A DNA stretch of 64,000 bases from Acinetobacter sp. ANC 5054 (GCF_002135295.1 NZ_NEGG01000004.1:177918-241917), one strand, 5' to 3'; positions 9,230-19,636 are shown, counted from the first letter of the stretch. Numbers and translations: made by a program. The notes: generated from the sequence alone by a model not told the origin.

Positions 9230-9712
9230 ATGACTGCTATTGCAAATAACTCTGTGGTTTCTTTCCACTACACATTGACTAATGCAGAGGGTGAAACTCT
9301 CGACCAATCTCAAGGTGAGCCACTAGCATATTTGCACGGCGCTGGTAACATCATCCCAGGTCTAGAAAAAGCACTTGAAGGCAAAACAGTTGGCGAAAAA
9401 TTCACTGTAAACGTTCCTGCAGCTGAAGGTTATGGCGAATACAACCCTGACCTAGTTCAAGAAGTTCCTGCTCAAATGTTCCAAGGCGTGGACAACATCC
9501 AAGCTGGTATGCAATTCCAAGCTCAAACTGATGACGGCGTTCAAATCGTTACTGTTAAAGCAGTTGAAGGCGACAACGTTGTTGTTGATGCTAACTTCCC
9601 ACTTGCTGGTCAAGATTTGACTTTCGAAGTTGAAATCGTTGAAATCCGTGAAGCTTCTGCTGAAGAACTTGAACACGGTCACGTACACGGTGTAGGTGGT
9701 CACCACCACTAA
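9230..9712 (+). CDS. slyD: SlyD-like FKBP prolyl isomerase
   Basis: FKBP-type peptidyl-prolyl cis-trans isomerase and chaperone, cytoplasmic. FKBP core at 1-70 (HGAGNIIPGLEKALEG) and about 125-145, with the insert-in-flap chaperone domain between them (AEGYGEYNPDLVQEVPA). The C-terminus is His-rich (HGHVHGVGGHHH) and could bind nickel or other metals, as in E. coli SlyD although shorter. 160 residues. Codon use looks optimised, suggesting high expression. Own terminator follows. Confidence 0.92.
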   Translation: MTAIANNSVVSFHYTLTNAEGETLDQSQGEPLAYLHGAGNIIPGLEKALEGKTVGEKFTVNVPAAEGYGEYNPDLVQEVPAQMFQGVDNIQAGMQFQAQTDDGVQIVTVKAVEGDNVVVDANFPLAGQDLTFEVEIVEIREASAEELEHGHVHGVGGHHH

Positions 9713-9732
9713 GATCTTTTAGATCGACATCG

Positions 9733-9764
9733 AAAAGGCAAAGTTTTTACTTTGCCTTTTTTTA
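9733..9764 (+). terminator. slyD terminator
   Basis: AAAAGGCAAAGT TTTT ACTTTGCCTTTTTTT, 12-bp stem with long T run. Confidence 0.9.
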
Positions 9765-9902
9765 TTGCTGAATTTAGATCATTTTATGCCCACAAGATCT
9801 TTTCAATTTAATACCTACAATTTTGTCATTCAAAAATAGGCAAATAATTTTAAAGCATTAAAAAAGCAGGCGATTGCCTGCTTTAATTCAGTTGCCTCAG
9901 CA

Positions 9903-10682
9903 TTATTTACGTTGGTTATAAACTTGCTGTGCTGCAGGTAAGTTTTTGCGCATCGCATCAATACGTTGTGAGTTCGAAGGGTGAGTCGAAAGGAACGATG
10001 CTCCGCCCGCACCTTCAAGTTTATTCATTTTTTCCCAAAGGGTAATAGCCGCTTGTGGGTTATATCCTGCACGCGCCATCAGCATTAAACCGCCTTGGTC
10101 AGCACGGCTTTCTAGTGAGCGCGAATAAGGTAGACCTACACCAATTTGACTACCCAATTGTGCAGCTGCTGTGCCTAACTGACCTACATTACTGCCTGCT
10201 GCATTTAAACCGATGTTTAATGCAAGGTCTGTCAGGGCTTGTGCACCCAATTTACTTTTCGCATGTTCTTCAAGTGCATGCACCATTTCATGGCCCATTA
10301 CTGCCGCAATTTCAGCATCCGTTAAATTGAGTTTGTTCACAATGCCTGTATAGAACACAACCTTACCGCCTGGCGCAACAAAGGCGTTAACTTGATCTGA
10401 TTTCATCACAGCAAGCTGCCATTGGAATGCTTGACCTGTTTGGTTCATTTGGTTCGCAACTGGGCGAAGTTTTTGGAATACAGTATTAATACGTTTATAG
10501 GTATTTGATGAGGTATCCAACTGGTTTTTAGAACGCGCTTCAGTGACCATTTGGTTATAACTTTGCGTTGCTTGGGCATTTAAAGTTGCAGAATCAGCAC
10601 CTGCCATATCTGCAAACGTTGCACAGCCCGAAATAGTGATCACACTCGCCATACAAACGCTCGCGAAAATTATTTTTTTCAT
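9903..10682 (-). CDS. M48 metallopeptidase lipoprotein (LoiP-like), copy 1
   Basis: A 259-residue outer-membrane-type lipoprotein: signal peptide with lipobox ISGC (Cys20). The M48 zinc site is HEMVH at 131-135, with the third ligand in LESRADQGG near 192. Family relatives such as E. coli LoiP/YggG and BepA act in envelope quality control; that role is inference here. ATG 10682 lies 8 nt from GGAG; the TTG just upstream is less likely. Paralogue of the gene at 11204-12007 and same strand, separated from it by a small membrane-protein gene. Confidence 0.88.
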   Translation of the reverse strand: MKKIIFASVCMASVITISGCATFADMAGADSATLNAQATQSYNQMVTEARSKNQLDTSSNTYKRINTVFQKLRPVANQMNQTGQAFQWQLAVMKSDQVNAFVAPGGKVVFYTGIVNKLNLTDAEIAAVMGHEMVHALEEHAKSKLGAQALTDLALNIGLNAAGSNVGQLGTAAAQLGSQIGVGLPYSRSLESRADQGGLMLMARAGYNPQAAITLWEKMNKLEGAGGASFLSTHPSNSQRIDAMRKNLPAAQQVYNQRK

Positions 10683-10795
10683 CAAGGTTACTCCAGACCA
10701 TTAAAATATAAGTAAATAATTTCAATATTATATTCTTATGACATGGAGCTTAAAGCGAATATATAGCGTTAAATAATAGTATTTATGTAACTTTC

Positions 10796-11104
10796 TTAAA
10801 CCAAAAACTGCAGCGCCAACCAGTAAACTAAACAAATAACATTCAAGCCAAGATAAACATTCAGCATCGGCTTTATTTTAATTTCTAATTGTTCATCTTT
10901 ACGTTTAAAAAATAGGTAGGCATTTTGAATCAGAATAATTGGAACCAAAATACAGGCAATAATTACCGATAATCCAATCAAAGCTTGATACACAATTGCA
11001 GGATCTTGAGTTTGCGCACGAATAATCATCATTGCAATGGTCGGTGCCCCGCCCATTGCAAACAACAAAGAATAAAAAATGGTTGTTGATATATTTTTTT
11101 GCAT
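10796..11104 (-). CDS. Small three-helix membrane protein
   Basis: A 102-residue protein with three predicted membrane segments (about 7-27, 38-62 and 80-100) and a short charged loop FKRKDEQLEIKIK. No family recognised. It lies between two paralogous M48 lipoprotein genes on the same strand, so it may be co-transcribed with one of them, but spacing of about 100 nt on each side also allows separate promoters. Function unknown. Confidence 0.65.
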   Translation of the reverse strand: MQKNISTTIFYSLLFAMGGAPTIAMMIIRAQTQDPAIVYQALIGLSVIIACILVPIILIQNAYLFFKRKDEQLEIKIKPMLNVYLGLNVICLVYWLALQFLV

Positions 11105-11203
11105 CCAGCAATAACTCTTCCGACTTTAAGTATGCATTTTAGCAACTTCACCTGTGGTGTATAGCTGACTAAAATGCAACTTTAGTCTTGAAATTGTGGC
11201 GAA

Positions 11204-12007
11204 TTAACGACGTACACTCGAAGGTGTCGCATTTTTATAATACTGCTGTGCTTCTGGCATCATTTTTTGCATCGCAGCAATACGGTCATTATTACTTGGG
11301 TGAGTTGACATAAACTTGCTGAGTGCATCATTTCCACTGTTGTCATTCGCGTTCATTTTTTTCCACAATGAAATGGCTGACTCTGGGTTATAACCCGCCT
11401 TCGCCATCATCACCAAACCACCTTTATCTGCACGACTTTCTAAATTACGCGAATATGGTAAGCCCACACCAAACTGGCTACCCAAATCCAGTAAAGTTGC
11501 ACCATAACCACCTGCTGCATTACCTACATATTGCGCACCAATGCCTACGGCTAAGTTGGTTAATGCGGTTGCACCAATTTTATTTTTTGCATGCTCTTCT
11601 AAAGCATGCACCATTTCATGCCCCATGATTGCAGCCACTTCATCATCGGTCAGTTTTAAAGTTTCAACAATCCCTGTGTAAAACACCACTTTGCCACCTG
11701 GTGCCACATAGGCGTTAATTTCTTTAGATTTAATAACGGCCACTTTCCAATCAAATGCCTGCCCTGTTTGGTTCATTTGATCTGCAAAAGGTTTCATTTT
11801 CAAAAATACACGATTTACTTTTTGATATGTCGCAGACTTTGTATCAAGAACTTGTTTGCTTTGTGCATCTTTCAGCATAGCATTATAAGATTGTGTGGCT
11901 TGTAAATTTAATGATGCTGAATCAGCACCGGCCAAATCGGCAATTGTGGTACAACCTGATAAAGAAGCTGCTACGGCAAAACATGCCAAAGATTTTTTAT
12001 AATTCAT
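11204..12007 (-). CDS. M48 metallopeptidase lipoprotein (LoiP-like), copy 2
   Basis: 267 residues, lipobox LSGC (Cys19), zinc site HEMVH at 130-134, third ligand in NLESRADKGG. It aligns with copy 1 at 9903-10682 over the full length (shared MNQTGQAF, AYVAPGG/AFVAPGG, GKVVFYTGIV, GHEMVHALEEHAK, STHPSN), so the two arose by duplication; the tails differ (NATPSSVRR here). ATG 12007 is preferred over the GTG directly before it. Expected role: periplasmic-face proteolysis of envelope proteins. Confidence 0.88.
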   Translation of the reverse strand: MNYKKSLACFAVAASLSGCTTIADLAGADSASLNLQATQSYNAMLKDAQSKQVLDTKSATYQKVNRVFLKMKPFADQMNQTGQAFDWKVAVIKSKEINAYVAPGGKVVFYTGIVETLKLTDDEVAAIMGHEMVHALEEHAKNKIGATALTNLAVGIGAQYVGNAAGGYGATLLDLGSQFGVGLPYSRNLESRADKGGLVMMAKAGYNPESAISLWKKMNANDNSGNDALSKFMSTHPSNNDRIAAMQKMMPEAQQYYKNATPSSVRR

Positions 12008-12160
12008 CACGATCTCTAATTATTTATAAAGAGTGTCAAATATATACAAAAAATGTCACTTCTCAAGATTTTTGTGATTAATTTTTCAATTTTGTTAATT
12101 ATCCATTATTTAAATTTAACAATTTATTAAATTCTTAATTTTACTTGAAGAGTTCAAGCA

Positions 12161-12192
12161 ATAAAAAGCCCCGCAAATGCGAGGCCTTTTTA
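12161..12192 (-). terminator. purA terminator
   Basis: On the minus strand AAAAGGCCTCGCA TTTG CGGGGCTTTTTATT: GC-rich stem with one mismatch and a T run, 22 nt after the purA stop. Confidence 0.85.
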
Positions 12193-12213
12193 CATCATAG
12201 ATTCAAATGCAAA

Positions 12214-13548
<1,335 letters not shown>

Positions 13549-13565
13549 TCATGCTGTTAAAATTG

Positions 13566-13593
13566 AAAAAAGTTTGTGCTCCGAAAAGCACAA
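13566..13593 (-). terminator. Hairpin between hisZ and purA
   Basis: Minus strand TTGTGCT TTTCGG AGCACAA followed by ACTTTTTTC; a 7-bp stem, weaker than the others, likely a leaky terminator or attenuator. Confidence 0.55.
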
Positions 13594-13598
13594 CGCGA

Positions 13599-14765
13599 TT
13601 AAATTTTTTGGATTGTCCACTCACCATTCGCATTCACAAGTTGATGTGTTGCATGTGGAACAGAGTTTAAATCATCATTACCTAACAACTGAACCACACT
13701 AAACCCTTCAGTTCGTGCTGCTTCAATTGCATCTAACAAATCTGTTTCGATACCTTTCGGTGCTGCCAAAACTTGGGTTTTCTGAACTTGACCTGCGGTT
13801 AACGCATATAAGTCACATGAGAAACCTGTCGCTGGACGTGCACGACCAAAGTGTTCACCGATACCATCATAACGCCCGCCTTTAGCCAAAGGTTCAGCGC
13901 GGTTTGGTGCATAAACTGCATACATTAAACCAGTGTGGTAGTGATATGAACGAAGTTCAACGACATCAATACCAATTTGGAGTTCTGGCCAACGCGCTTG
14001 GATTGCAGCTTGGGTTGACTTAACCGCGTCAAATGCCAGTTTAAACGCTTCGTCGTTCAGCACTTCAGCACTTAAATTTGCTTGAAGCGAGTCTAAGTCA
14101 CTTGAGAAACGACCCAAGGTATAAAAATCTTGACCAAAAGGAAGTGTTTGCGTGAACTCAGCCAGCTCTGGTAAAGCCTTACGTTGATACAAGTCAGAAA
14201 GTTGACGCTCAATCGCTTTGCTCAAACCAGCTTGCTTCACTAAGCTACGGAATAATCCGACATGCCCTAAATCTAGATGGATACCGTCTGCATGACCTGC
14301 TGTTTTAAGCAAGTTAATCATGACATCGATCAATTCAACGTCAGCATCAATGCTGTCGGAACCGAAAAGTTCTGCACCTAATTGTAAAGGTGCACGCGTG
14401 GTATTAAATCCCTGAGGCTTAGTATGTAGTACTGTACCAGCGTAGCAATAACGAGCTACCCCTTCGACAGGATGTACATGCGCATCAATACGAGCCACTT
14501 GTGGTGTCATATCGGCACGCACACCAAGTAAACGACCTGAAAGTTGATCGATTACTTTAAAAGTGGCTAAGTCTAAATCTTGATTCGATTCTGAAAGAGA
14601 AGATAGAGATTCGATGTATTCAATGAATGGCGTGTACACCAACTGATAACCTCGAGATGCGAGGAAATCTAATGCTTTACGACGCAAAGATTCAATCACT
14701 TGCGCCTGTTCTGGCAGTACATCAGCTACACCATCAGGTAATAACCATGTCTCTGAAATGGGCAT
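13599..14765 (-). CDS. hisZ: ATP phosphoribosyltransferase regulatory subunit
   Basis: HisRS paralogue that binds the short HisG catalytic subunit and makes it sensitive to histidine. 388 residues with the class II synthetase fold: LLPDGVADVLPEQA, YQLVYTPFIEYIESL, VRADMTPQVARIDAH, CYAGTVLHTKP and the C-terminal ARPATGFSCDLYAL. It lacks the HisRS anticodon-binding extension. hisG is not in the window. Neighbour of purA as in many gammaproteobacteria. Confidence 0.93.
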   Translation of the reverse strand: MPISETWLLPDGVADVLPEQAQVIESLRRKALDFLASRGYQLVYTPFIEYIESLSSLSESNQDLDLATFKVIDQLSGRLLGVRADMTPQVARIDAHVHPVEGVARYCYAGTVLHTKPQGFNTTRAPLQLGAELFGSDSIDADVELIDVMINLLKTAGHADGIHLDLGHVGLFRSLVKQAGLSKAIERQLSDLYQRKALPELAEFTQTLPFGQDFYTLGRFSSDLDSLQANLSAEVLNDEAFKLAFDAVKSTQAAIQARWPELQIGIDVVELRSYHYHTGLMYAVYAPNRAEPLAKGGRYDGIGEHFGRARPATGFSCDLYALTAGQVQKTQVLAAPKGIETDLLDAIEAARTEGFSVVQLLGNDDLNSVPHATHQLVNANGEWTIQKI

Positions 14766-14806
14766 GTTGTAAACCTAAATTCATGTCAGCGCGGAACGAA
14801 TCCGCA

Positions 14807-14833
14807 TAAAAAAATCGGGAGCACACCCGATTT
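14807..14833 (-). terminator. Terminator-like hairpin ahead of hisZ
   Basis: Minus strand AAATCGGG TGTGCT CCCGATTTTTTTATG: an 8-bp stem with a 7-T run, ending about 45 nt before the hisZ start. Either the end of a short upstream transcript or an attenuator in the hisZ leader. Confidence 0.65.
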
Positions 14834-15088
14834 CTCCTAGTTTAGCACGATAGTTTTCAGCTTGCACACCACTTTTTCACAAAAGATGCACAACCACTTA
14901 TAGAATAATCAAACTTACTTTTAATTAACTATAAGCATTTGTTTATATGATAATTTTCAGTCTCATTATTCATTATGTTTTCAACCATTTGATAAAAAAT
15001 AATTCATTAATTTATTCAACAATTGCAAGCTAAAACACTTTTGATAAAAATTAATAGAGTTCAAGCATTTAGATTTTTGCTGAAAACT
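14834..15088. other. AT-rich intergenic stretch
   Basis: Between the hairpin upstream of hisZ and the Lrp-family gene. I see no ORF with a ribosome site. Any hisZ promoter must lie here; a possible extended -10 (TGCTAAACT on the minus strand, near 14838-14846) is weak evidence. Confidence 0.4.
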
Positions 15089-15565
15089 TTAGCCCAAAGG
15101 GAGTGCTGTGGTCTTTTTCACGGTCTGTAAAGGTATTTCAGTTTTGACATTTTGCACGCATTCGATCTGCGTTAAATGGTGAATTTGAAATTTACGATAA
15201 GCCTCTAAATCCTCTACGACTATTCTTAAGAAAAAATCACAGTCCCCTGCCATAAGCTGGCATTCAACCACTTCTGGCATACCCCGAATTGCATCAACAA
15301 AAGTATTAACTGTATGAGCATCTTGACCTTTTAACCAAATTCGCGCAAATACGGTTAAACCGAGTTTCAACTTAGATGAATTAAGCAAGGCCACATACTT
15401 TTCAATATAACCATCGTCCTCAAGTTGTTTTACGCGACGTAAACACGGTGAAGGAGACAAACCAACCAATTGAGCAAGTTCATTATTTTGTAATTTTCCA
15501 TTCTGTTGTAGTTCTTGCAAGATACGTTTATCAATCTGATCCATCAACTCAGCACTATATTCCAA
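15089..15565 (-). CDS. Lrp/AsnC-family regulator
   Basis: 158 residues: N-terminal winged helix (DQIDKRILQELQQNGK, ELAQLVGLSPSPCLRRVKQL, about 10-50) and a C-terminal RAM/ACT-like effector domain (about 65-145, AGDCDFFLRIVVEDLEAY). Divergent from azlC with 120 nt between, the classic arrangement for a regulator (AzlB type) of branched-chain amino-acid export. Control of azlCD is therefore likely but inferred. Confidence 0.88.
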   Translation of the reverse strand: MEYSAELMDQIDKRILQELQQNGKLQNNELAQLVGLSPSPCLRRVKQLEDDGYIEKYVALLNSSKLKLGLTVFARIWLKGQDAHTVNTFVDAIRGMPEVVECQLMAGDCDFFLRIVVEDLEAYRKFQIHHLTQIECVQNVKTEIPLQTVKKTTALPLG

Positions 15566-15685
15566 ATATTCACCAAATCTAGCAATATAATGTCTTTTTG
15601 TCTGTATTTCTTGCTTAATTGAACGCCAAATTTCATAAATTTATACATAAAATACTCATCTTGCATTTTTTCATTGGAAAACGTC

Positions 15686-16432
15686 ATGCAGATGTTTAGA
15701 AATACCACTGCCAATACTCATGCTACTGACAATATGATTGAGTTTAAACGTGGACTAAAAACATCAATTCCAATGCTCCTTGGAATCATTCCTTTTGCTT
15801 TAGTGCTGGGGACACAAGCGACACAAAAAGGATTTTCCAGCCTCGAAGTACCGCTGCTGACAGGTCTCAATTTTGCTGGGGGTTCTGAGTTCGCCATTTT
15901 AGAAGTCTGGACCAACCCTCCCAACATTCTCATGTTGATGTTTATCACGTTTTTGGTAAATAGCCGACACATCTTAATGGGGGCCAGTTTAGTACCTTAT
16001 TTACGTCATTTACCCAACAAAACAGTTTATAGCGCTTTGTTTTTTATGGTGGATGAAAGTTGGGCGATGAGTCTGGCAGATGCACAAAAAAAAGCACATC
16101 ATGTTGGCTATCAACGCGCATTTAGTATGATGTTTTATGCTGGTCTATGCTTTGCACTGTATTGCATGTGGGTAGGATTTACGACATTAGGTGCTGTGAT
16201 TGGCCCCATACTTGGCGACGTACATCGTTTTGGTTTTGATATGGCATTTCCAGCGGTGTTTTTAGTTTTGTTACGTGGCATGTGGAAAGGTATGAAAGCC
16301 GCTCGACCTTGGCTCATCAGTTTGCTTGCTGCAGCAATTGCCTATGTGTATTTACCTTCGGGTTGGTATGTGCCGATTGGCGCGATCAGTGGGATTATCT
16401 CCGCATTTTTCTTGATTGGAGATGAGGCATGA
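15686..16432 (+). CDS. azlC: Branched-chain amino-acid exporter large subunit AzlC
   Basis: About 248 residues, polytopic, with the AzlC pattern GLKTSIPMLLGIIPFALVLG, GGSEFAILEVW, LVNSRHILMGASL and MVDESWAM. AzlC with AzlD exports branched-chain amino acids and analogues such as azaleucine in Bacillus. Start ATG 15686 is chosen because GGAA lies 6 nt upstream; a TTG at 15674 and an ATG at 15692 are alternatives. Overlaps azlD by 4 nt (ATGA). Confidence 0.9.
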   Translation: MQMFRNTTANTHATDNMIEFKRGLKTSIPMLLGIIPFALVLGTQATQKGFSSLEVPLLTGLNFAGGSEFAILEVWTNPPNILMLMFITFLVNSRHILMGASLVPYLRHLPNKTVYSALFFMVDESWAMSLADAQKKAHHVGYQRAFSMMFYAGLCFALYCMWVGFTTLGAVIGPILGDVHRFGFDMAFPAVFLVLLRGMWKGMKAARPWLISLLAAAIAYVYLPSGWYVPIGAISGIISAFFLIGDEA

Positions 16433-16728
16433 TCAATTCAGCTACACTCATCACTATCGCCTTCATTGCCTTAACCACTTATCTCACTCGAGTATTAGGC
16501 TATATCTTGCTGAAAAATCGCACCTTGACCAACAAGCAGCGGCAAATCATGGAAGTCATCCCTGGTTGTGTATTGATTTCAGTGATTGCGCCCTATTTTG
16601 TAAAAGATAATCCAGCCGATATGATTGCCATGATGATTACCTTATTTGCGGCTTCTAAATTTTCCTTACTGCCTACAGTGGTGATAAGTATGCTCTCTGC
16701 TGCGGTTTTACGTTTAGTTTTGGTCTAA
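16429..16728 (+). CDS. azlD: Branched-chain amino-acid exporter small subunit AzlD
   Basis: 99 residues with about four membrane helices (LITIAFIALTTYLTRVLGY, EVIPGCVLISVIAPYF), typical AzlD size and motif. Translationally coupled to azlC through an ATGA overlap, so the two form one exporter. Confidence 0.9.
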   Translation: MINSATLITIAFIALTTYLTRVLGYILLKNRTLTNKQRQIMEVIPGCVLISVIAPYFVKDNPADMIAMMITLFAASKFSLLPTVVISMLSAAVLRLVLV

Positions 16729-16744
16729 CAGGTATCAATCATGC

Positions 16745-16780
16745 AAAAAACCCATGATCATTTAAGTTCATGGGTTTTTA
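16745..16780. terminator. Bidirectional terminator
   Basis: AAAAACCCATGA ... TCATGGGTTTTT, 12-bp stem with 10-nt loop, between azlD (+) and the gene ending at 16794 (-). Confidence 0.85.
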
Positions 16781-16793
16781 TTGATTCTTTAAT

Positions 16794-17102
16794 TTAGTCC
16801 TGAGCTGGCTTTACCACTTTTGCTAATAGGTTCACTAATTCTGCATTCTGTAATTCAACTTGTTGTAATTTATGCGTCGTTTGATCGAGCACTTCTTGTT
16901 GCGTATGCATTTTCTTCGCAAGATCTTGCATAATTTCCAAGGTCTTTTTTAAGTTACCTTCTAAATGCACCACTTTCTCTTCAAGCGGCAAAGTTTCATG
17001 TGCTGTCGATTGTGAAACGTCACGATTAAATTGCAACCAAATCAGAAAGATGACTGCTAATGATAATAATAAAATGAATCCCCAAAGTAACATCAGCATC
17101 AT
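16794..17102 (-). CDS. Membrane-anchored coiled-coil protein
   Basis: 102 residues: one N-terminal membrane helix (about 4-24, LLWGFILLLSLAVIFLIW), then a predicted coiled coil (about 42-98: EEKVVHLEGNLKKTLEIMQDL, HKLQQVELQNAELVNLL). Layout N-in membrane anchor plus coiled coil. Several ATG codons crowd the start (17102, 17099, 17093) so the exact N-terminus is open. No family recognised; function unknown. Confidence 0.65.
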   Translation of the reverse strand: MMLMLLWGFILLLSLAVIFLIWLQFNRDVSQSTAHETLPLEEKVVHLEGNLKKTLEIMQDLAKKMHTQQEVLDQTTHKLQQVELQNAELVNLLAKVVKPAQD

Positions 17103-17289
17103 GATCAAGACTCTTTATAAATATATTTGCTTTTATCTTAACTAAAAAATCAGTGAACACTGTGAATATTTTAATGTTTTCAATATTATTCGACCAAAAC
17201 TGATGCATTTAATTTTTTAAACAGCACAATATTTTCAATCTCATAAAAAAGCACCCATTTCTAGATGCTCATTCATTTAAATTTAATCT

Positions 17290-18318
17290 TTAAGTCAAAT
17301 GAAAGCTTTCACATAAGTCCAATAAACGATTTGCATAACCCCATTCGTTGTCATACCACGCAAAGACTTTGACTTGATTACCCACCACCATCGTTTGAGT
17401 TAAATCGACAATTAAAGAATATGGTGAATGATTAAAATCAGACGACACTAATGGTTCATCTGTGACTTGCATAATTTCAGCATAGTCATGCTGAGCAGAT
17501 TTGACCAATACTTCATTGATCCGATGCACCGTTACAGGCGATTGTGCAATAAAGGTTAAATCAATTGCAGCAACATTAATGGTCGGTACTCGAATTGAAT
17601 AACCATCTATCCGTCCTTCCATTTTTGGCATCACACGTTTTAATGCACCCAAAGCAGAAGAAGTCGTTGGAATAATATTATGCCCTGAAGCACGTGCACG
17701 ACGTAAGTCACGGTGCGCATGATCCAATACTGCTTGATCTGCAGTTACAGCATGGATTTCAGTCATCAACGCTGTTTCTATCCCAAACGCATCGTCAATA
17801 ATTTTAACTAATGGCACCAAAGCTTGTGTAGTACACGACACACTGGAAATAATTTGGTCTACTGCTTTCACGTCCTGATGATTCACACCATAGACAATTG
17901 CAGCATCCACCGTATCAAAAGGAGCTGCGCCAATAATGACACGTTTAGCGCCTGCTGTGATGTGCTGAGTCGCTGCTTCGCGTGAACGGAATAAACCCGT
18001 ACATTCAAGTACAACATCTATGTTAAGTTGATGCCAAGGTAAATTTACAGGTTCCGCTTCATTTAACACTTGGACTTTTAGATGTGCTTGAGCACAAGAG
18101 ATCTCTAGAAAAATAGCACCATCTTGTTCAATGATTTCGACTTGACCTGCAAAACGACCATGCGTGGTGTCGTACTTAAACAGATGAACCATTGTTTCAA
18201 CATCAGCAATATCGTTAATGGCAACAATTTCAAAATGAAATTCTTTCGGATTTTCAAACCATGCACGTAAAACATTACGTCCGATTCGACCAAATCCATT
18301 AATTGCCACTTGTTGCAT
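17290..18318 (-). CDS. gap: GAPDH / erythrose-4-phosphate dehydrogenase family enzyme
   Basis: 342 residues, NAD(P)-binding INGFGRIGRNVLRAW at the N-terminus, catalytic Cys in SSVSCTTQALVP near 153, catalytic His in TEIHAVT. The usual SCTTN has become SCTTQ. Several stretches (LFKYDTTHGRF, DLRRARA, VSSDFNHSPYSLIVD) look nearer to Epd/E4PDH or GapB than to glycolytic GapA, so either glyceraldehyde-3-phosphate or erythrose-4-phosphate could be the substrate. Acinetobacter relies on the Entner-Doudoroff route, and a gluconeogenic or PLP-pathway role is plausible. Monocistronic. Confidence 0.8.
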   Translation of the reverse strand: MQQVAINGFGRIGRNVLRAWFENPKEFHFEIVAINDIADVETMVHLFKYDTTHGRFAGQVEIIEQDGAIFLEISCAQAHLKVQVLNEAEPVNLPWHQLNIDVVLECTGLFRSREAATQHITAGAKRVIIGAAPFDTVDAAIVYGVNHQDVKAVDQIISSVSCTTQALVPLVKIIDDAFGIETALMTEIHAVTADQAVLDHAHRDLRRARASGHNIIPTTSSALGALKRVMPKMEGRIDGYSIRVPTINVAAIDLTFIAQSPVTVHRINEVLVKSAQHDYAEIMQVTDEPLVSSDFNHSPYSLIVDLTQTMVVGNQVKVFAWYDNEWGYANRLLDLCESFHLT

Positions 18319-18493
18319 GCCCTTTCCTTCACATTAAAACATTGATAAAGCGCCTTTATATTAAAGGATTTCAACCATAATTCGTAATCATTAATTCTCT
18401 TAATACTTATTAAAATGGGTGTTGAGTGAAAATATTCAAAATAGCTTTTCGACTTTATAATGAAGAAAAATATTCTATAGACCAAAAATCACA

Positions 18494-19309
18494 ATGAAGA
18501 AGCAATCACAACAAGCATTATATTTTTTCTGGCAAAAGCTTAAATCTACAATGCAAATTTACGTCTCTAGCTCACTCTTTTTTATATTTCTCATTGGTTC
18601 AACTGAAACTAAAGCTCAACTCTATCAACACTGCTCATCATCAGAGATACAAAAATTACAACGCCTATTCCCAGACAATGACAATGACAATGACAAGCAA
18701 CCTGCATTTCAGGACTGCATTCAACTTCAGTATAGTCATCGGTTATTAGCCCTTTCAAGCAATGCAACTGGCGTAATTCAAGACAATGCGGGCAATTATG
18801 ATCTAAAGCTTTACCTTTTAGATAAAGACACATTACAAGTACTAAAGGTTTTTAAATCACCTAAGGGCATTGTGCCTACGACACGTTTAGACAATGTTCA
18901 ATTTGATCTCAACGCCTATGCAAAAGATCAGGAGTTAGTGGGTATTGCTTTAAAACAATCGCACATAGGCGGCATTAATTCATCAAAACGACTACTCAAC
19001 CTTTATGCTATTCATACGGATTCAAAAATTTCAGTTGTCTTAAATGGATTGATGACCAACTATAACAGCAGCACACAAAGTGCTTGTGATGACTGGAATA
19101 CTGAGGAATTTAAGCGAAGCTTACATATCAGCAATCAAACCTATAAGGGCTACCCTATTTTCCTTATTAAAGAGTCGAGCATTAACAGCCATTACAATCA
19201 CCAAAACTGCAAAGCGATCGTTGAACATGACCAAGGTCGTTATCAGCTTAAATTTGATGGCAAGGAATATCCGATTCAACACATTAAAAAGAATGATCCC
19301 GACTTATAA
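18494..19309 (+). CDS. Exported hypothetical protein
   Basis: 271 residues from ATG 18494, or 252 from ATG 18551, which would give a neat signal peptide (MQIYVSSSLFFIFLIG, cleavage after TKA). Neither start has a clear ribosome site. The mature part has four or five Cys (QHCSS, QDCIQ, SACDDW, NCKAI) that could form disulfides and a DNDNDNDK run encoded by nearly four GACAAT units at 18674-18696. No family recognised; likely periplasmic. Confidence 0.7.
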   Translation: MKKQSQQALYFFWQKLKSTMQIYVSSSLFFIFLIGSTETKAQLYQHCSSSEIQKLQRLFPDNDNDNDKQPAFQDCIQLQYSHRLLALSSNATGVIQDNAGNYDLKLYLLDKDTLQVLKVFKSPKGIVPTTRLDNVQFDLNAYAKDQELVGIALKQSHIGGINSSKRLLNLYAIHTDSKISVVLNGLMTNYNSSTQSACDDWNTEEFKRSLHISNQTYKGYPIFLIKESSINSHYNHQNCKAIVEHDQGRYQLKFDGKEYPIQHIKKNDPDL

Positions 19310-19504
19310 GCTGATTCATTAACGTCTTTAAAATTTGAAAATGCGTTTAGGATTTCAGTCAAAATTCCATCATAAATTTGATCCTGAATTTATAAATAAA
19401 CCAAAGTGCCGTTGAATAAAAATAGCCAAAATTTTCACAACTATAATGAAAATGAATCAATTCAAATGAATTATATAAAAAGTCATATAGTTCATTGAAA
19501 ATCA

Positions 19505-19533
19505 TTGGTCGCTACGCCTTTTTCCGTTATAAT
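19505..19533 (+). promoter_or_regulatory. Probable alaS sigma-70 promoter
   Basis: TTGGTC (19505-19510), 17-nt spacer, TATAAT (19528-19533): a consensus -10 and near-consensus -35. Predicts a leader of about 95 nt before the alaS start. Confidence 0.7.
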
Positions 19534-19636
19534 TTAGCGTTTTTAAATTTTATGTCAGCATCTCAAGCCAGCTTTAAAATTTTGTAAGACTTGCTTGATA
19601 TGCTATTACCAAATCGAAATTAGGAGAGACTTGGTT

